A DNA stretch of 56,827 nucleotides from assembly GCA_021299185.1 (NCBI GenBank), contig JAJTHZ010000057.1, positions 1-56,827 of the forward strand. Reading direction: 5' to 3'. A model generated the notes under the pieces. The model made no database searches, had not been told where the DNA came from, and was given only the letters and a program-made list of their open reading frames with translations. Below, piece after piece: positions 24,923 to 34,148 of this stretch. The stretch is from Lysobacteraceae bacterium. GTDB taxonomy: Bacteria; Pseudomonadota; Gammaproteobacteria; Xanthomonadales; Ahniellaceae. How positions within the stretch are numbered: position 1 is the stretch's first letter; each line of letters begins with the position of its first letter. Made by a program: the position numbers and the translations under genes.

Positions 24923-26434
24923 CGCGGCCACTGGCCCGAGGCCTGTCGCTTGCGCGAGCAGGCGGTGTCCGCGCCGGCGGCCTCGGCCGCCGCCACCCTC
25001 GGACTGGCGCACTGCCTGATCCGCGACGCCCGCGCCAATCGCGCCAGCGCCATCCTCACCCGGCTCCTGCCGAGCCTGCAGGGTTCGGAGCGTTGGCACG
25101 CCCTGCTGCTCGATGCGCAGGCGCAGACCGTGCTCGCGCGCTACGACACCGCCATCGCGCGTGCCCGCGAGGTCGGCGTGGCCGCAGCGGCGATGGATGC
25201 CAAGGCGCTGCGCGCGCGGGCGCTCACGGTCGAGGCGGAGGCCGGGCTGCTGGCCGGAAAGCAGGCGGAAGCCGCACGCGCCAACGACGAGGCGGCGGCG
25301 CTGCTGCGCACGCTGGGCGATCCCGGTGGTGCGGCCATCGCCGAGCAGAAAGGCACGATGTTGACGCTCGTGGTGCAGGACCCGGCCCGCGCCGAAGCCC
25401 TGCTGCGCGAGCATCTGACGCTGGCCGGCGAACTCGGCGAGCCGGTGCTGGCCGCCCAGTCGCGGCGACTGATCTCCGCTGCGCAGAAGGCGCAGGGGCG
25501 GCTCGCCGAGTCGCGCACCATGCTCGAACAGGCGCTCGCCGGCTACGTCGCCCTCGGCGATCGGCAGTGGCAGGCGAAGATCGACGTGAATCTCGCGATG
25601 CGCGACCAGCTGGAGGGCGATTTCAGCGGCGCCGAGGCGCGGGTCCGCGATGCCCTCGATGCGTTCCCGGCGCAAGGCTACGAACGCGCGTTCGTGCAGG
25701 CCGAGAAGGCCTACATCCTGCGCTCCCAGGGGCGCTTCGAGGACGCCCTGCGAGCGATCGAGGTCGCGTTCGAAACCGCCGCGACGATGCGGTCGGAAAG
25801 CCGGATCCTGCAAGTGCGATGCGAACGCTCCGCCATCCTGTCCAGCCTCGGTCGCATCGAAGAGGCACTGGCCGACCTGCAGTCCTGTGCCCGGTTCGAC
25901 CGGATCGAGGCCGGGCTGGAACCCGCGGCGCTCTGGGTCACCTACGCCCTGATCCGGCGTGCAGAGATCGATGCGGTCTCCGGCAGGGCGGCGGCCGCGC
26001 GCGAAGCGTGGGAAACGGCGGTCGCCGGCATCGGCGGGATCGGCAATCCGGCCACGCGCGCCGCGATGCAGATCGAAGCCATCCAGGTCGGGATCGTGCT
26101 GGGGGTCGAGACGCAGCGACTGCAGGCGCTGCGTCCGCAGGTGTCGGCGGAGATGGTCGCGCTGGACCTGCGCACCAGGATGGCCGATGCCCTGCTCCGA
26201 CGGACGCGCGGCGATGCCGGCTCGGCCGATGCGCTGGCCGAGATCGGGGATCGGATCCATCCCTCGGACTGGAGCACGCGGTCGTGGTGGCTGGTGCTGC
26301 AGGCCGCGCGCGACCCGGCGCCCTGGCGCGGCGCCGGCGCCGAAACGCTGCGCGCCGAGGCGACGCGCCGCGCGGACGCGCGGATGATCGCCCTGCTCGA
26401 TGCCTTCGCCCGCGCCGAATCCGGGCGGCGGTGA
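24923..26434 (+). pseudogene. C-terminal TPR part of the interrupted winged-helix regulator
   Basis: The same frame continues straight after the TAG with RGHWPEACRLREQAVSAPAA and runs 503 codons to TGA at 26434. It is made of helical TPR-like repeats (QAEAARANDEAAALLRTLGD, LAESRTMLEQALAGYVALGD, EDALRAIEVAFETAATMRS) and ends AFARAESGRR. The region has normal codon usage and no further lesion, so inactivation, if real, is recent. Reinitiation at the TTG near 24950 is possible but no ribosome site is clear. In CadC-like regulators this periplasmic part is the sensor. Confidence 0.75.
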
Positions 26435-26682
26435 TGACACAGCCGGCCCGACGGGTCATCGGCGGCTCGCGCGCCGGTCGTGGCGGCGGACCACGAGTGC
26501 GGCGTGCGGATCGTCGCCTGCGCGACGCGAGTCCGCGGATTGGCGCGCAGCGCGTGGTCCGACCGCAGCCAGAGATCCCGCAATGGTTCGCGCCGCAGCG
26601 GGCCCGGTGACCTCGTTGCCTCCCGGTCGTTCCCGCGATGAACGCCGAGCCGCGGCTTGCGGCCGGCCCGCCGCGCAGCGGG
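26435..26682. other. Intergenic gap with no recognised gene
   Basis: This is the space between a plus-strand and a minus-strand gene that converge. A 58-codon frame from 26434 is Arg-rich and looks like a shadow. I see no repeat, strong hairpin or RNA gene. Confidence 0.4.
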
Positions 26683-27093
26683 TCAACTGCCGTTCAACCG
26701 CCGCGAACAGCGCGCCAGCACCGCCCAGGCCGCGACGAGCACCACCGCGATCAATGCATGGCGCGCGATCGTCGCGGTAGGTGCATCGGCCGCCACCACC
26801 AGCACCAGATCGCCGATCGGCAGCAGCAGCGCGATCAGCGCGAACGCGGCCAGCACGCGCACCTGTTTCCGCCACAGCAGGTAGGCGGCGAAGATCGCGA
26901 TGAAGCCGGTGCGCAGCGCGTAGACGCTGACCCAGGTCGCGTCGCCGGCGTGCGACAGCGGGACGCCGAAATACACCGCGAACCCGGCCGGCTCGACGGC
27001 CACGCGCAGCGCGTTGGTCGCCTGCGCGACCACCAGCAGCAGGGCGAGCCAGAAGCCGGGTTCGCGCAGCATCGAGCGGGGTGTCGCGTTCAT
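26683..27093 (-). CDS. DUF4267-like small integral membrane protein
   Basis: A 136-residue protein with four hydrophobic segments (PGFWLALLLVVAQATNALRV; YALRTGFIAIFAAYLLW; VLAAFALIALLLPIGDLVLVV; ARHALIAVVLVAAWAVLA). The pattern R-x-G-F-I-A-I-F followed by an Ala/Leu-rich helix and a GDLVLV turn fits DUF4267, a family of unknown function. Its ATG overlaps the stop of the upstream alpha/beta hydrolase by four bases, so the two form an operon. Confidence 0.65.
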   Translation of the reverse strand: MNATPRSMLREPGFWLALLLVVAQATNALRVAVEPAGFAVYFGVPLSHAGDATWVSVYALRTGFIAIFAAYLLWRKQVRVLAAFALIALLLPIGDLVLVVAADAPTATIARHALIAVVLVAAWAVLARCSRRLNGS

Positions 27094-28001
27094 GCACGGG
27101 CCTCCGGGTGGAATTCATCCAACGCGGCGCGGAACCTCGCCGGGTCTTCGAGCTCGGGGAAGTGGCCGCAGCCGGCGAAGCGCATCACGCGCGCATCGCG
27201 GGCGACGCCCTTGATGCGGGTGAAGTCGGTGCCGCGGTGCGAGGGGTCGGCATCGCCCCACGGCAGCAGCAGCGGCGCGACCAGGGTCGACGGCAGCGGC
27301 GCGGGGTCGGTCAGGTAATCCTGGAACGCCGATGCGAGCGGGAACGCGCCGCCGTCGTCGAAGTGGCGCAGCGTGTCGTCGATGAACGCCGCGCGTTCGC
27401 CCTGCGGGCCGAGCGCCGCGGCGTACCAGTCGGCGATGCGCCGCCGGCGCACCCGATGCAGCAGCGCCTGGCCGACCAGCGGGCGGCGCAGCAGGTGGCG
27501 CGGATCGCGCCCGGCGAGCCAGCGCTGGCCGTCGTCCCAGGTCGGCATCTGCGGCAGCACCAGCGCGCGCACCAGCTCCGGTCGTCGCGCGGCCAGCGCG
27601 AGCGCGACGTAGCCGGTCACGCAGGGCATCACCAGCACGTGCGGCGCGCCGGGCACGGCCTCGAGCAGGCGTTCGACCCGTGCCACCGCGCGCGGCAGCG
27701 AGTAGCGGAAGCCGATCCGCGGCAGCGAAGCACCGAAGCCGGGCACCTCGAACACCGCGGCACGCCAACGCCCGGCGAGTTCTGCCAGCAGCGCGTCGTA
27801 GCGCTCCACCGGCACCGGCGGATCGGCGGCCAGCAGCAGCGACGGACCGTCGCCGCCGGCGTCCCGCAGGCGCACCATGCAGTCGCCGAGGTCCACGAAG
27901 CGGATGCCCGGCCGCGAGCGGGCCGCCGCCCCGCGCCGCACCGCGCCGCGCCGCAGGTGGGCGGGCACGATGTCGATCGATTGCGCGAGGTATCGCAGCA
28001 C
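27090..28001 (-). CDS. Alpha/beta hydrolase-fold protein with Cys at the nucleophile position
   Basis: A 303-residue protein. The fold is clear from FEVPGFGASL (oxyanion-loop region), the nucleophile elbow, LLLPWGDADPSHRGTD (acid Asp region) and MRFAGCGHFPELEDPARF (catalytic His). The elbow reads HVLVMPCVTGYVALALAARR, so the usual G-x-S-x-G is replaced and Cys 127 stands where Ser is expected. Cys nucleophiles occur in dienelactone hydrolases, so it may still be active on an activated ester, or may have lost activity. The first 35 residues are basic and atypical. It is coupled to the DUF4267 gene. Confidence 0.82.
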   Translation of the reverse strand: MLRYLAQSIDIVPAHLRRGAVRRGAAARSRPGIRFVDLGDCMVRLRDAGGDGPSLLLAADPPVPVERYDALLAELAGRWRAAVFEVPGFGASLPRIGFRYSLPRAVARVERLLEAVPGAPHVLVMPCVTGYVALALAARRPELVRALVLPQMPTWDDGQRWLAGRDPRHLLRRPLVGQALLHRVRRRRIADWYAAALGPQGERAAFIDDTLRHFDDGGAFPLASAFQDYLTDPAPLPSTLVAPLLLPWGDADPSHRGTDFTRIKGVARDARVMRFAGCGHFPELEDPARFRAALDEFHPEARA

Positions 28002-28107
28002 GGGGGATCCCGTCGAGAGGTCCCGCGCAGGATCGGTGCGCGCGATCGGCGCGGCAAGCGGACACTGTCCACCCCGGCATGCAGGCCATGCATGCCGGGC
28101 CTGCGCG

Positions 28108-28980
28108 TCAGTCGCGGGCCGATTCGCGGATCGCCGCGATCAGCCAGTCGCGCGCGCGCCGCAGCACGCGCTCGGACGGCGCCAGCGGGCGGCACACCAG
28201 GTCGAGCGTGCCGAGCGGCACGGGCTTCGTGCGCGCGACCACGCGCAGGCGGCGCGCGCGCAGCCAGGGCGCGATCACCGGCAGCATTCCGAGCGTGGTG
28301 CCGAGGCCTTCCGCGGCCGCGCGCACCGCCGTGTGGTGGCTGCTGAAGAAGCGTCCCGGCCCGGTGGCCGGCAGGCGCGTGCCACCGAGCTGCTCGTAGC
28401 GCGTCCACGCGCTCTCGCCCTGGTAGGCGAAGTCGATGCGCGCGGCGCGCGCCGCGCCGCGCCGCGGCGAGGCCACCGGCACCACGCTCAGCGGATGGAT
28501 CGGGTGCCGCTCCAGGCCTGGCAACTCGCCGCCGCCGGTGCGGATGCAGAAGTCGACCGCGAGGTCGCGCGGATCGTCGAGCGCCTCGGTCGAGCGCACG
28601 TGCAGCGCGAGCCCCGGGAATTCCCGCTCCAGGTCGGCGAGCAGCGGCACCAGCACCTCGCCGGCGAAGAACGGGTTGGCGCTGATGCGCAACGTCGACG
28701 GCTGGCCGCCGCGACGCAGGCGCGAGCCGGCCGCGCGCAGCCGCTCGAAGGCCACCGCCACGTCGACCAGCAGCGCCTCGCCTTCGGCGGTCAGCGCGAG
28801 CCGGCTGCCGCTGCGCAGGAACAGCGCGACCCCGAGGTGGCGCTCGAGGTCGGCGATCTGGTGGCTGATGGTCGACGGCGTGACGTGCAGCGCCGCCGCC
28901 GCGCGCGCGAAGCTGCGGTGGCGCCCGGCGGCGTCGAAGGCGCGCAGCAGGACCAGCGGCGGCAGTTCGCCGGCGGCCAT
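28108..28980 (-). CDS. LysR-family transcriptional regulator
   Basis: A 290-residue protein. The N-terminal winged helix-turn-helix is textbook: LLRAFDAAGRHRSFARAAAA, LHVTPSTISHQIADLERHLG, LFLRSGSRLALTAEGEALL. The effector domain follows (LRISANPFFAGEVLVPLLAD; VDFCIRTGGGELPGLERHPI; SSHHTAVRAAAEGLGTTLGM), close to the GcvA-like group. The start is the ATG of MAAGELPPL; the longer frame would overlap the peptidase gene. It is 13 bases downstream of the S9 peptidase stop on the same strand, so it is probably co-transcribed with it. The hydrolase gene lies downstream. Confidence 0.92.
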   Translation of the reverse strand: MAAGELPPLVLLRAFDAAGRHRSFARAAAALHVTPSTISHQIADLERHLGVALFLRSGSRLALTAEGEALLVDVAVAFERLRAAGSRLRRGGQPSTLRISANPFFAGEVLVPLLADLEREFPGLALHVRSTEALDDPRDLAVDFCIRTGGGELPGLERHPIHPLSVVPVASPRRGAARAARIDFAYQGESAWTRYEQLGGTRLPATGPGRFFSSHHTAVRAAAEGLGTTLGMLPVIAPWLRARRLRVVARTKPVPLGTLDLVCRPLAPSERVLRRARDWLIAAIRESARD

Positions 28981-28993
28981 GCCGGGCTGCCGC

Positions 28994-31114
28994 TCAGCGC
29001 GCCGCGGCCCCCGCCGGCGCGGCGAGGAAGCGCCGCAGCCAGGCATCGACCTCGTCGTAGAAGAAGCGGCTGTTGTGCCCGCCGAGGATCCAGTGGTTCT
29101 CGTTCGGGAACACGATCAGCCGGCTCTCCACCTGCATGCGCTGCAGCGCGCTCCAGTACTCGATCGTGTTGTTGAGCGGCACGCGGTAGTCGCGCTCGCC
29201 GATCGTCACCAGCACCGGGGTCTTGAACTTCGCCGCATACGCCAGCGGGTCCTGCTCGGTCCAGCCCTTGCCGCCTTCCCAGTGCGGGCCGCCCATCGTC
29301 ACCTCGCGGCCGTAGATGGTGTCGCTGGTGCCCCACTGCGAGGCGAGGCTGACCAGGCCCGCGTGGCTGACCAGGCAGCGGTAGCGCGTAGTCGTGGCCT
29401 GCATCCAGTTGGCGAGGTGGCCGCCGTAGCTCGCCCCGCCTGCGCACTGGCGCGTGCCGTCGATGAAGGCGAAGCGGCGGATCGCCTCGTCGGCGCCGGC
29501 GTTGATGTCGTCGGCAGGGCCCTTCAGCGGATCGCCCTGGATCGACTGCGCATAGGCTTCGCCGAAGCCGGTCGAGCCGCGGTAGTTGGAGAGCAGCAGC
29601 ACGTAGTCGCCGCGCGCCAGCAGGTGGTAGTTCCAGCGGATGAAGAACTGGTCGCGCCACATGATGTGCGGGCCGCCGTGCATGAGCACGAACAGCGGGT
29701 ATTTCTTCGTCGCATCGAAGCCGGCCGGGCGCACCAGCATGTGGTGCACGCGGTCGCCGCGTTCGTTGGTGGTCCAGAAGTGCTCCACCGGCGGCAGGTC
29801 GAGCGCGGCGGCCTGCGCGGCGTTGAAAGCGGTCAGGCGCTGGTGGGTGCCCGATGCAACGTCGATGCGCACCAGTTCCTGCGGTTCGGTGGCGCTTTCG
29901 TACACCGCCACCAGCAGTTCGCGCCCGCGCTCGGGGCCGGCGAGGCCGGTGTAGACGCCGCGCTCGCCGCGGGTGACCGTGTCCACGCCGCTGCGACCGG
30001 CGCGCGCGCGGTACACGCGCTCCAGGCCCGCGTCCTCGGCGCTGAAGAACACGCTGCGGTTGTCCGGCGCGACTGCGTGGAAGTTCACCGCGCGCGCCAG
30101 CGGCGGCTCGATCGTCGCCCGCGCGCGCATCGACGGCCAGTCGAACGATGCGAGCCGGGTGGCGTTGTAGATGCGGTCGGTGCGCGGCGTGCGCTGCGCG
30201 TACAGGGTGCGGCCGTCGTGGCCGAAGTCGGGGCGGCCCCAGCCGTCCTGGCTCTCGCGGCCGCCGCTGCCGGTCAGGCGCTTGGGCTCGCCGCCGGCGA
30301 GCGCCACCTGGTAGAGATCGGTGTGGGTCCACGCATAGGCCGCGCTGTCGCGGTTGGTGGTGGCGGCGAACACCAGCGCGCGCGAATCCGGCGTCCAGGT
30401 GAAGTCGATCTCCTCGCCGGTCTCGGTGAAGCGGCCGCCGAAGCCGGGGCTCGCCACCAGCGCGCTGCCGGACAGCAGGTCGCGCGCCTCGCCGCCACCG
30501 GCATCGACCACGAACACGCGCTGCTGGCGATCGTCCAGCCAGCGGTCCCAGTTGCGGATCGGAAAGCCGGTGTAGACCCGCGCCTCGTGCTTGCGCGCCT
30601 TGCGCTCGTCGGCGATGCGGCGGTTGTCGGCGTCGTTGGCGGTGCCGGGGAACACGCTGCTGACGAACGCGATGCGCGTGCCGTCGGGCGAGAAGCGCGG
30701 CGTGCGCGCGCCGGTCGAGATCGCGGTCGCGCGGCGCGCCTCGCCGCCGTCGAGGTCTAGCACGTAGACCTGCGGCGCCGTGTCGCCCGCGCGCTGCGCG
30801 CTGAACGCGATGCGCCGGCCGTCGGGGCTGAACACCGGGCCCGACTCGGGTTCGCGGCTGAAGGTGATCTGGCGCGGCGGCGCGATGCCGTCGGTCGGCA
30901 CCAGCCACAGGTCCACCGCCTGTGCATCGGCGTCGTAGGCCGGTTCGGTCACCGCGAGCACCGCGAGCCGGCCGTCAGGGCTCAGCGCGGGCGCCGACAG
31001 GCGCTTCATCAGCCACAGGTCTTCGTGGGTGATCGGGCGCTTCTGCGCCTGCGCCGCGAGAGAGGTGGTTGCGAGCAGCAGCAGGGCGGCGAGGGCAGGG
31101 GACGAACGGACCAT
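28994..31114 (-). CDS. Exported S9-family peptidase (prolyl oligopeptidase/DPP4-like)
   Basis: A 706-residue protein. The signal peptide MVRSSPALAALLLLATTSLA is cut near AQA. Residues 30-420 form a WD40-like propeller (repeats such as SPDGRRIAFSAQR, SPDGTRIAFVSS, TPDSRALVFAATT). The C-terminal ~250 residues are the alpha/beta hydrolase domain: Ser in CAGGASYGGHLANWM, Asp in IGERDYRVPL, His in FPNENHWILGG, and the FVLMHGGPHIMW strand. S9 enzymes cleave short peptides, often after Pro; this secreted form probably works in the periplasm on peptides taken up for growth. It is divergent from the BNR protein gene. Confidence 0.94.
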   Translation of the reverse strand: MVRSSPALAALLLLATTSLAAQAQKRPITHEDLWLMKRLSAPALSPDGRLAVLAVTEPAYDADAQAVDLWLVPTDGIAPPRQITFSREPESGPVFSPDGRRIAFSAQRAGDTAPQVYVLDLDGGEARRATAISTGARTPRFSPDGTRIAFVSSVFPGTANDADNRRIADERKARKHEARVYTGFPIRNWDRWLDDRQQRVFVVDAGGGEARDLLSGSALVASPGFGGRFTETGEEIDFTWTPDSRALVFAATTNRDSAAYAWTHTDLYQVALAGGEPKRLTGSGGRESQDGWGRPDFGHDGRTLYAQRTPRTDRIYNATRLASFDWPSMRARATIEPPLARAVNFHAVAPDNRSVFFSAEDAGLERVYRARAGRSGVDTVTRGERGVYTGLAGPERGRELLVAVYESATEPQELVRIDVASGTHQRLTAFNAAQAAALDLPPVEHFWTTNERGDRVHHMLVRPAGFDATKKYPLFVLMHGGPHIMWRDQFFIRWNYHLLARGDYVLLLSNYRGSTGFGEAYAQSIQGDPLKGPADDINAGADEAIRRFAFIDGTRQCAGGASYGGHLANWMQATTTRYRCLVSHAGLVSLASQWGTSDTIYGREVTMGGPHWEGGKGWTEQDPLAYAAKFKTPVLVTIGERDYRVPLNNTIEYWSALQRMQVESRLIVFPNENHWILGGHNSRFFYDEVDAWLRRFLAAPAGAAAR

Positions 31115-31257
31115 GCGGCACTCCAGACGGTGATCGAAGCGCGATGGAAACACGAGCCGCCCGCAGGTGTCGACCCGCGCCGCACCACGCCGTCCCGACG
31201 CCCCTTGCGCAGGCCCGCGGCGATCGATACAACACGGGTTTCCTGGGGAGGAAATCG

Positions 31258-33864
31258 ATGGACAAGCGCAGTCGCGAGCGGGCGATCTTCGGGATCGTCG
31301 CGCTGGGGTTGGTCGTAGGCGTGGCGGGCCACGGAGTCCGCGAGCATGCGGTGCCGAAGCGGCCGCCGAAGATCGCCAAGGCGCCGGAAATGAGCGGCTT
31401 CTGGGTGCATCGCGCGAGCTACCCCACCGGCCACTACAGCCCGAGCTGGGTGGTCGATGCAGCCGTGCAGATGCGCAAGGTGCCGCGGGGCGAGCCCGAC
31501 GGCGCGCGCCTGACCCAGGCCAAGTCGACCACCGCGCTCGACCCGCTGAACTTCACGCCGCTCGGCCCGCGCCCCCTGCTGTCGGGTGGCAGTGGCCCGG
31601 GCGGCTTCGCCGGGCGCGTCAACGCAGTGGTGGCGCATCCGACCAATGCCGCGATCGCCTGGCTCGGCGCCGATGGCGGCGGCATCTGGAAGACCACCAA
31701 CTGCTGCGACGCCAACACCACCTGGCAGATCAAGACCGACAACATCCCCGAGATCCGCTCGTCGGCGATCGGCGACCTCACGATCGACCCCAACAACCCG
31801 AACGTGCTCTACGCCGGCACCGGCGACCTGCGCTTCGGCTCGTTCTCATTCGGCGCCAACGGCGTGCTCAAGAGCACCGACGGCGGCGAGACCTGGACGG
31901 TCAAGGGCGCGGACATCTTCAATCCCTTCTATCCGCCCTCCGCGAACAGCTTTCCGCAGTACCAGGCGATCGGCAAGGTGGCGGTCGATCCCAACGACTC
32001 GAACAAGGTCGTGGCCGGCACCAAGACCGGCCTGTACCTGAGTTACGACGCCGGCGAGACCTGGGCCGGGCCGTGCCTGACCAACGGCTTCATCAGCCAG
32101 CGCCAGGACACCACCGGCCTGCTGCTGCGCGACGTCGGCGCCAGCACCGAGATCATCGTCGGCATCGGCACCCGCGGTTTCGAGACGCCGGTGCAGCCCG
32201 ACCTCAACCGCAACGGCGCCAACGGCATCTGGCGCGGCACGCTGCCGGCCTCGGGCTGCCCGACAGACTTCGCGGCGATCTCGCGGCCCGACAACGGCTG
32301 GCCGGCGGGCACCGCGCAGGGCGCGCCCACGCCGGCCAATCCGCTGGGCCGCATCGACCTCGCGATGGCGCCCTCGGACAACAGCGTGCTCTACGTCCAG
32401 GTCGCCGAGATCGACGCCGGCAGCCCCAACATCCTCGGCGTGTGGCGCAGCGCCGACGCGGGCACCTCATGGACCCAGGTGACGATCGGCGACGTCAGCG
32501 GCGCGGGCACGCAGAGCTGGTACAACGCCGGCGTGACGGTGAGCCCGACCGATCCCAACACGGTGATCCTGTCGGCGCTGTTCTCGTTCCGCTCCACCAC
32601 CGGCGGCAGCGGTTTCGTCAACATGGGCACCTCGCCGCACGTCGACCACCACGGGCGTGCGTTCGTGGCCGGCGATCCCAACCGCCTGCTGATCGGCACC
32701 GATGGCGGCGTCTACTACACCGGCAACGCGCTGTCCGCGTCGCCGACCTGGGTGTCGCTCAACGCCACGCTCAACACCATCGAGTTCTACTCCGGCGGCC
32801 TGACCGCCAACTTCGCCACCGCCGCGTCGTCCGGCGCGGTCGGCGGCGCGCAGGACAATTCCTGCATGGTGTCGACCTGGACCGGCGGCAACTTCGGCGC
32901 CCAGCCCTGGAACATCCGCAACGGCGGCGACGGCCTCTACGCCACCATCGAGCCCGTGCTCGGCCAGCGCTGGTACTACTCCAGCCAGAACGGCAACATC
33001 CGCGTCACCTCGACCGCGCAGGGCACAACCACCACGGCGGCTGCACCGTCCGGCTGGGGTGCCGAACCGAAGACCTTCCTCACCAACTTCGACCTCTACC
33101 GCTTCGGCGGCGAAACCACCGGGTGCCCCGCCGCCACCGGCTGCGGCCGCATCATCGCGGGCTCGAACCGCGTGTGGGAAAGCGTCACCGGCGGCGTGCC
33201 GACCACCGGCTGGAAGCCGAACAGCCCCAACCTCACCAAGGGCACGCTGGGCGGGCGCTCGTTCATCAACCAGGTGGCCTATGCGACCAGCACGCCGACG
33301 GTCGCGATCGCCGGCACCAACGACGGCAACGTCGCGATCGGCTTCAACATGGGCCAGGACGTGGCCGATTCCGCGACCTGGGTGAACGTCACCGGCGGCA
33401 ACGCGGTGCTGCCCAACCGCCCGGTGATGGACGTGTTCCTCGATCCGGTGAACCCGTTGATCGGCTATGCCGCGGTCGGCGGTTTCGACCAGAACACGCC
33501 GGCCACGCTCGGTCGCGTGTTCCAGGTCACCTGCACGGCGAACTGCGCGTCGTTCAACTGGCGCAACGTCAGCGGCAACCTGCCCAACATCTACGTCAAC
33601 AGCGTGATCGTGAACCCCAACATCCCCAGGCAGGTGTTCGCCGGCACCGACTGGGGTTTGTTCTACACCGACGACGTCAACGCCGATCCGGTGGTGTGGC
33701 AACTGCACACGGGCCTGCCGAACGTGATGATCTGGGACATGACCTACGATCGCGGCTTCACCACGCTGGCGGTGTGGACGCGCTCGCGCGGGGCCTGGGT
33801 GTGGCCGCTGCCGGTGATCGCCGAGAATCTGTTTGCGGATGGGTTCGAGGTGGTGGGGCCTTGA
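31258..33864 (+). CDS. Secreted BNR/sialidase-like beta-propeller protein with C-terminal LFADGFE
   Basis: An 868-residue protein. The N-terminus has a membrane-targeting segment (RAIFGIVALGLVVGVAGHGV). The body repeats BNR/Asp-box-type motifs: KSTDGGETWTVKG, SYDAGETWAG, RSADAGTSWTQV, and strand blocks beginning PNNPNVLYAGTGDL, PNDSNKVVAGT and GTNDGNVAIGF, as in sialidase and VPS10-like propellers. No catalytic Arg triad of sialidases could be assigned, so binding or scaffold roles are as likely as enzyme activity. It ends PVIAENLFADGFEVVGP, one of the clearest DGFE-type tails in the window. The ATG follows GGGGAGG. Confidence 0.88.
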   Translation: MDKRSRERAIFGIVALGLVVGVAGHGVREHAVPKRPPKIAKAPEMSGFWVHRASYPTGHYSPSWVVDAAVQMRKVPRGEPDGARLTQAKSTTALDPLNFTPLGPRPLLSGGSGPGGFAGRVNAVVAHPTNAAIAWLGADGGGIWKTTNCCDANTTWQIKTDNIPEIRSSAIGDLTIDPNNPNVLYAGTGDLRFGSFSFGANGVLKSTDGGETWTVKGADIFNPFYPPSANSFPQYQAIGKVAVDPNDSNKVVAGTKTGLYLSYDAGETWAGPCLTNGFISQRQDTTGLLLRDVGASTEIIVGIGTRGFETPVQPDLNRNGANGIWRGTLPASGCPTDFAAISRPDNGWPAGTAQGAPTPANPLGRIDLAMAPSDNSVLYVQVAEIDAGSPNILGVWRSADAGTSWTQVTIGDVSGAGTQSWYNAGVTVSPTDPNTVILSALFSFRSTTGGSGFVNMGTSPHVDHHGRAFVAGDPNRLLIGTDGGVYYTGNALSASPTWVSLNATLNTIEFYSGGLTANFATAASSGAVGGAQDNSCMVSTWTGGNFGAQPWNIRNGGDGLYATIEPVLGQRWYYSSQNGNIRVTSTAQGTTTTAAAPSGWGAEPKTFLTNFDLYRFGGETTGCPAATGCGRIIAGSNRVWESVTGGVPTTGWKPNSPNLTKGTLGGRSFINQVAYATSTPTVAIAGTNDGNVAIGFNMGQDVADSATWVNVTGGNAVLPNRPVMDVFLDPVNPLIGYAAVGGFDQNTPATLGRVFQVTCTANCASFNWRNVSGNLPNIYVNSVIVNPNIPRQVFAGTDWGLFYTDDVNADPVVWQLHTGLPNVMIWDMTYDRGFTTLAVWTRSRGAWVWPLPVIAENLFADGFEVVGP

Positions 33865-33874
33865 GGGAGGGGAG

Positions 33875-34130
33875 GGCCCAGGGCTCAGGGCCCAGGGCCC
33901 TGAACCATCGAGGGGACTGTGCGTTGATGCTCCCCGCTCCGATGGTGGACACGTCGGGCCCAGGGTATAGGGCCCAGGGTATAGGGCCCAGGGTATAGGG
34001 CGTTGGGTTGTCGGTTTCCGGCGTGCGCGCATCGGCGGCTGTTCGTCGACCATCGCTGCCTCGCACGGCATCGGGCCCCTTCGGCTGGGCCCTGGGCCCT
34101 ATACCCTAAGCCCTGTACCCCAAGCCCTCC
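33875..34130. repeat. 14-bp tandem repeat with inverted partner (GGGCCCAGGGTATA)
   Basis: GGGCCCAGGGTATA occurs three times head to tail at 33956-33997. Related GGGCCCAGGGCTCAGGGCCC lies at about 33877-33900. The complementary form (GGGCCCTATACCCTAAGCCC and variants) lies at about 34094-34130, so the region can fold into a large imperfect hairpin. The G-runs also allow quadruplex folding. It fills the gap between the convergent BNR and Nudix genes. Not a known element to me. Confidence 0.75.
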
Positions 34131-34148
34131 GGCCCAACACCACGCCCC

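Noticed and set aside
26434-26610. 58-codon plus-strand frame overlapping the end of the TPR regulator
   Set aside because: Arg-rich, no ribosome site beyond the overlap, no recognisable feature.
33956-34130. Telomere-like CCCTATACCC repeats as a replicon end
   Set aside because: The array is internal, flanked by ordinary genes on both sides, and only a few units long.
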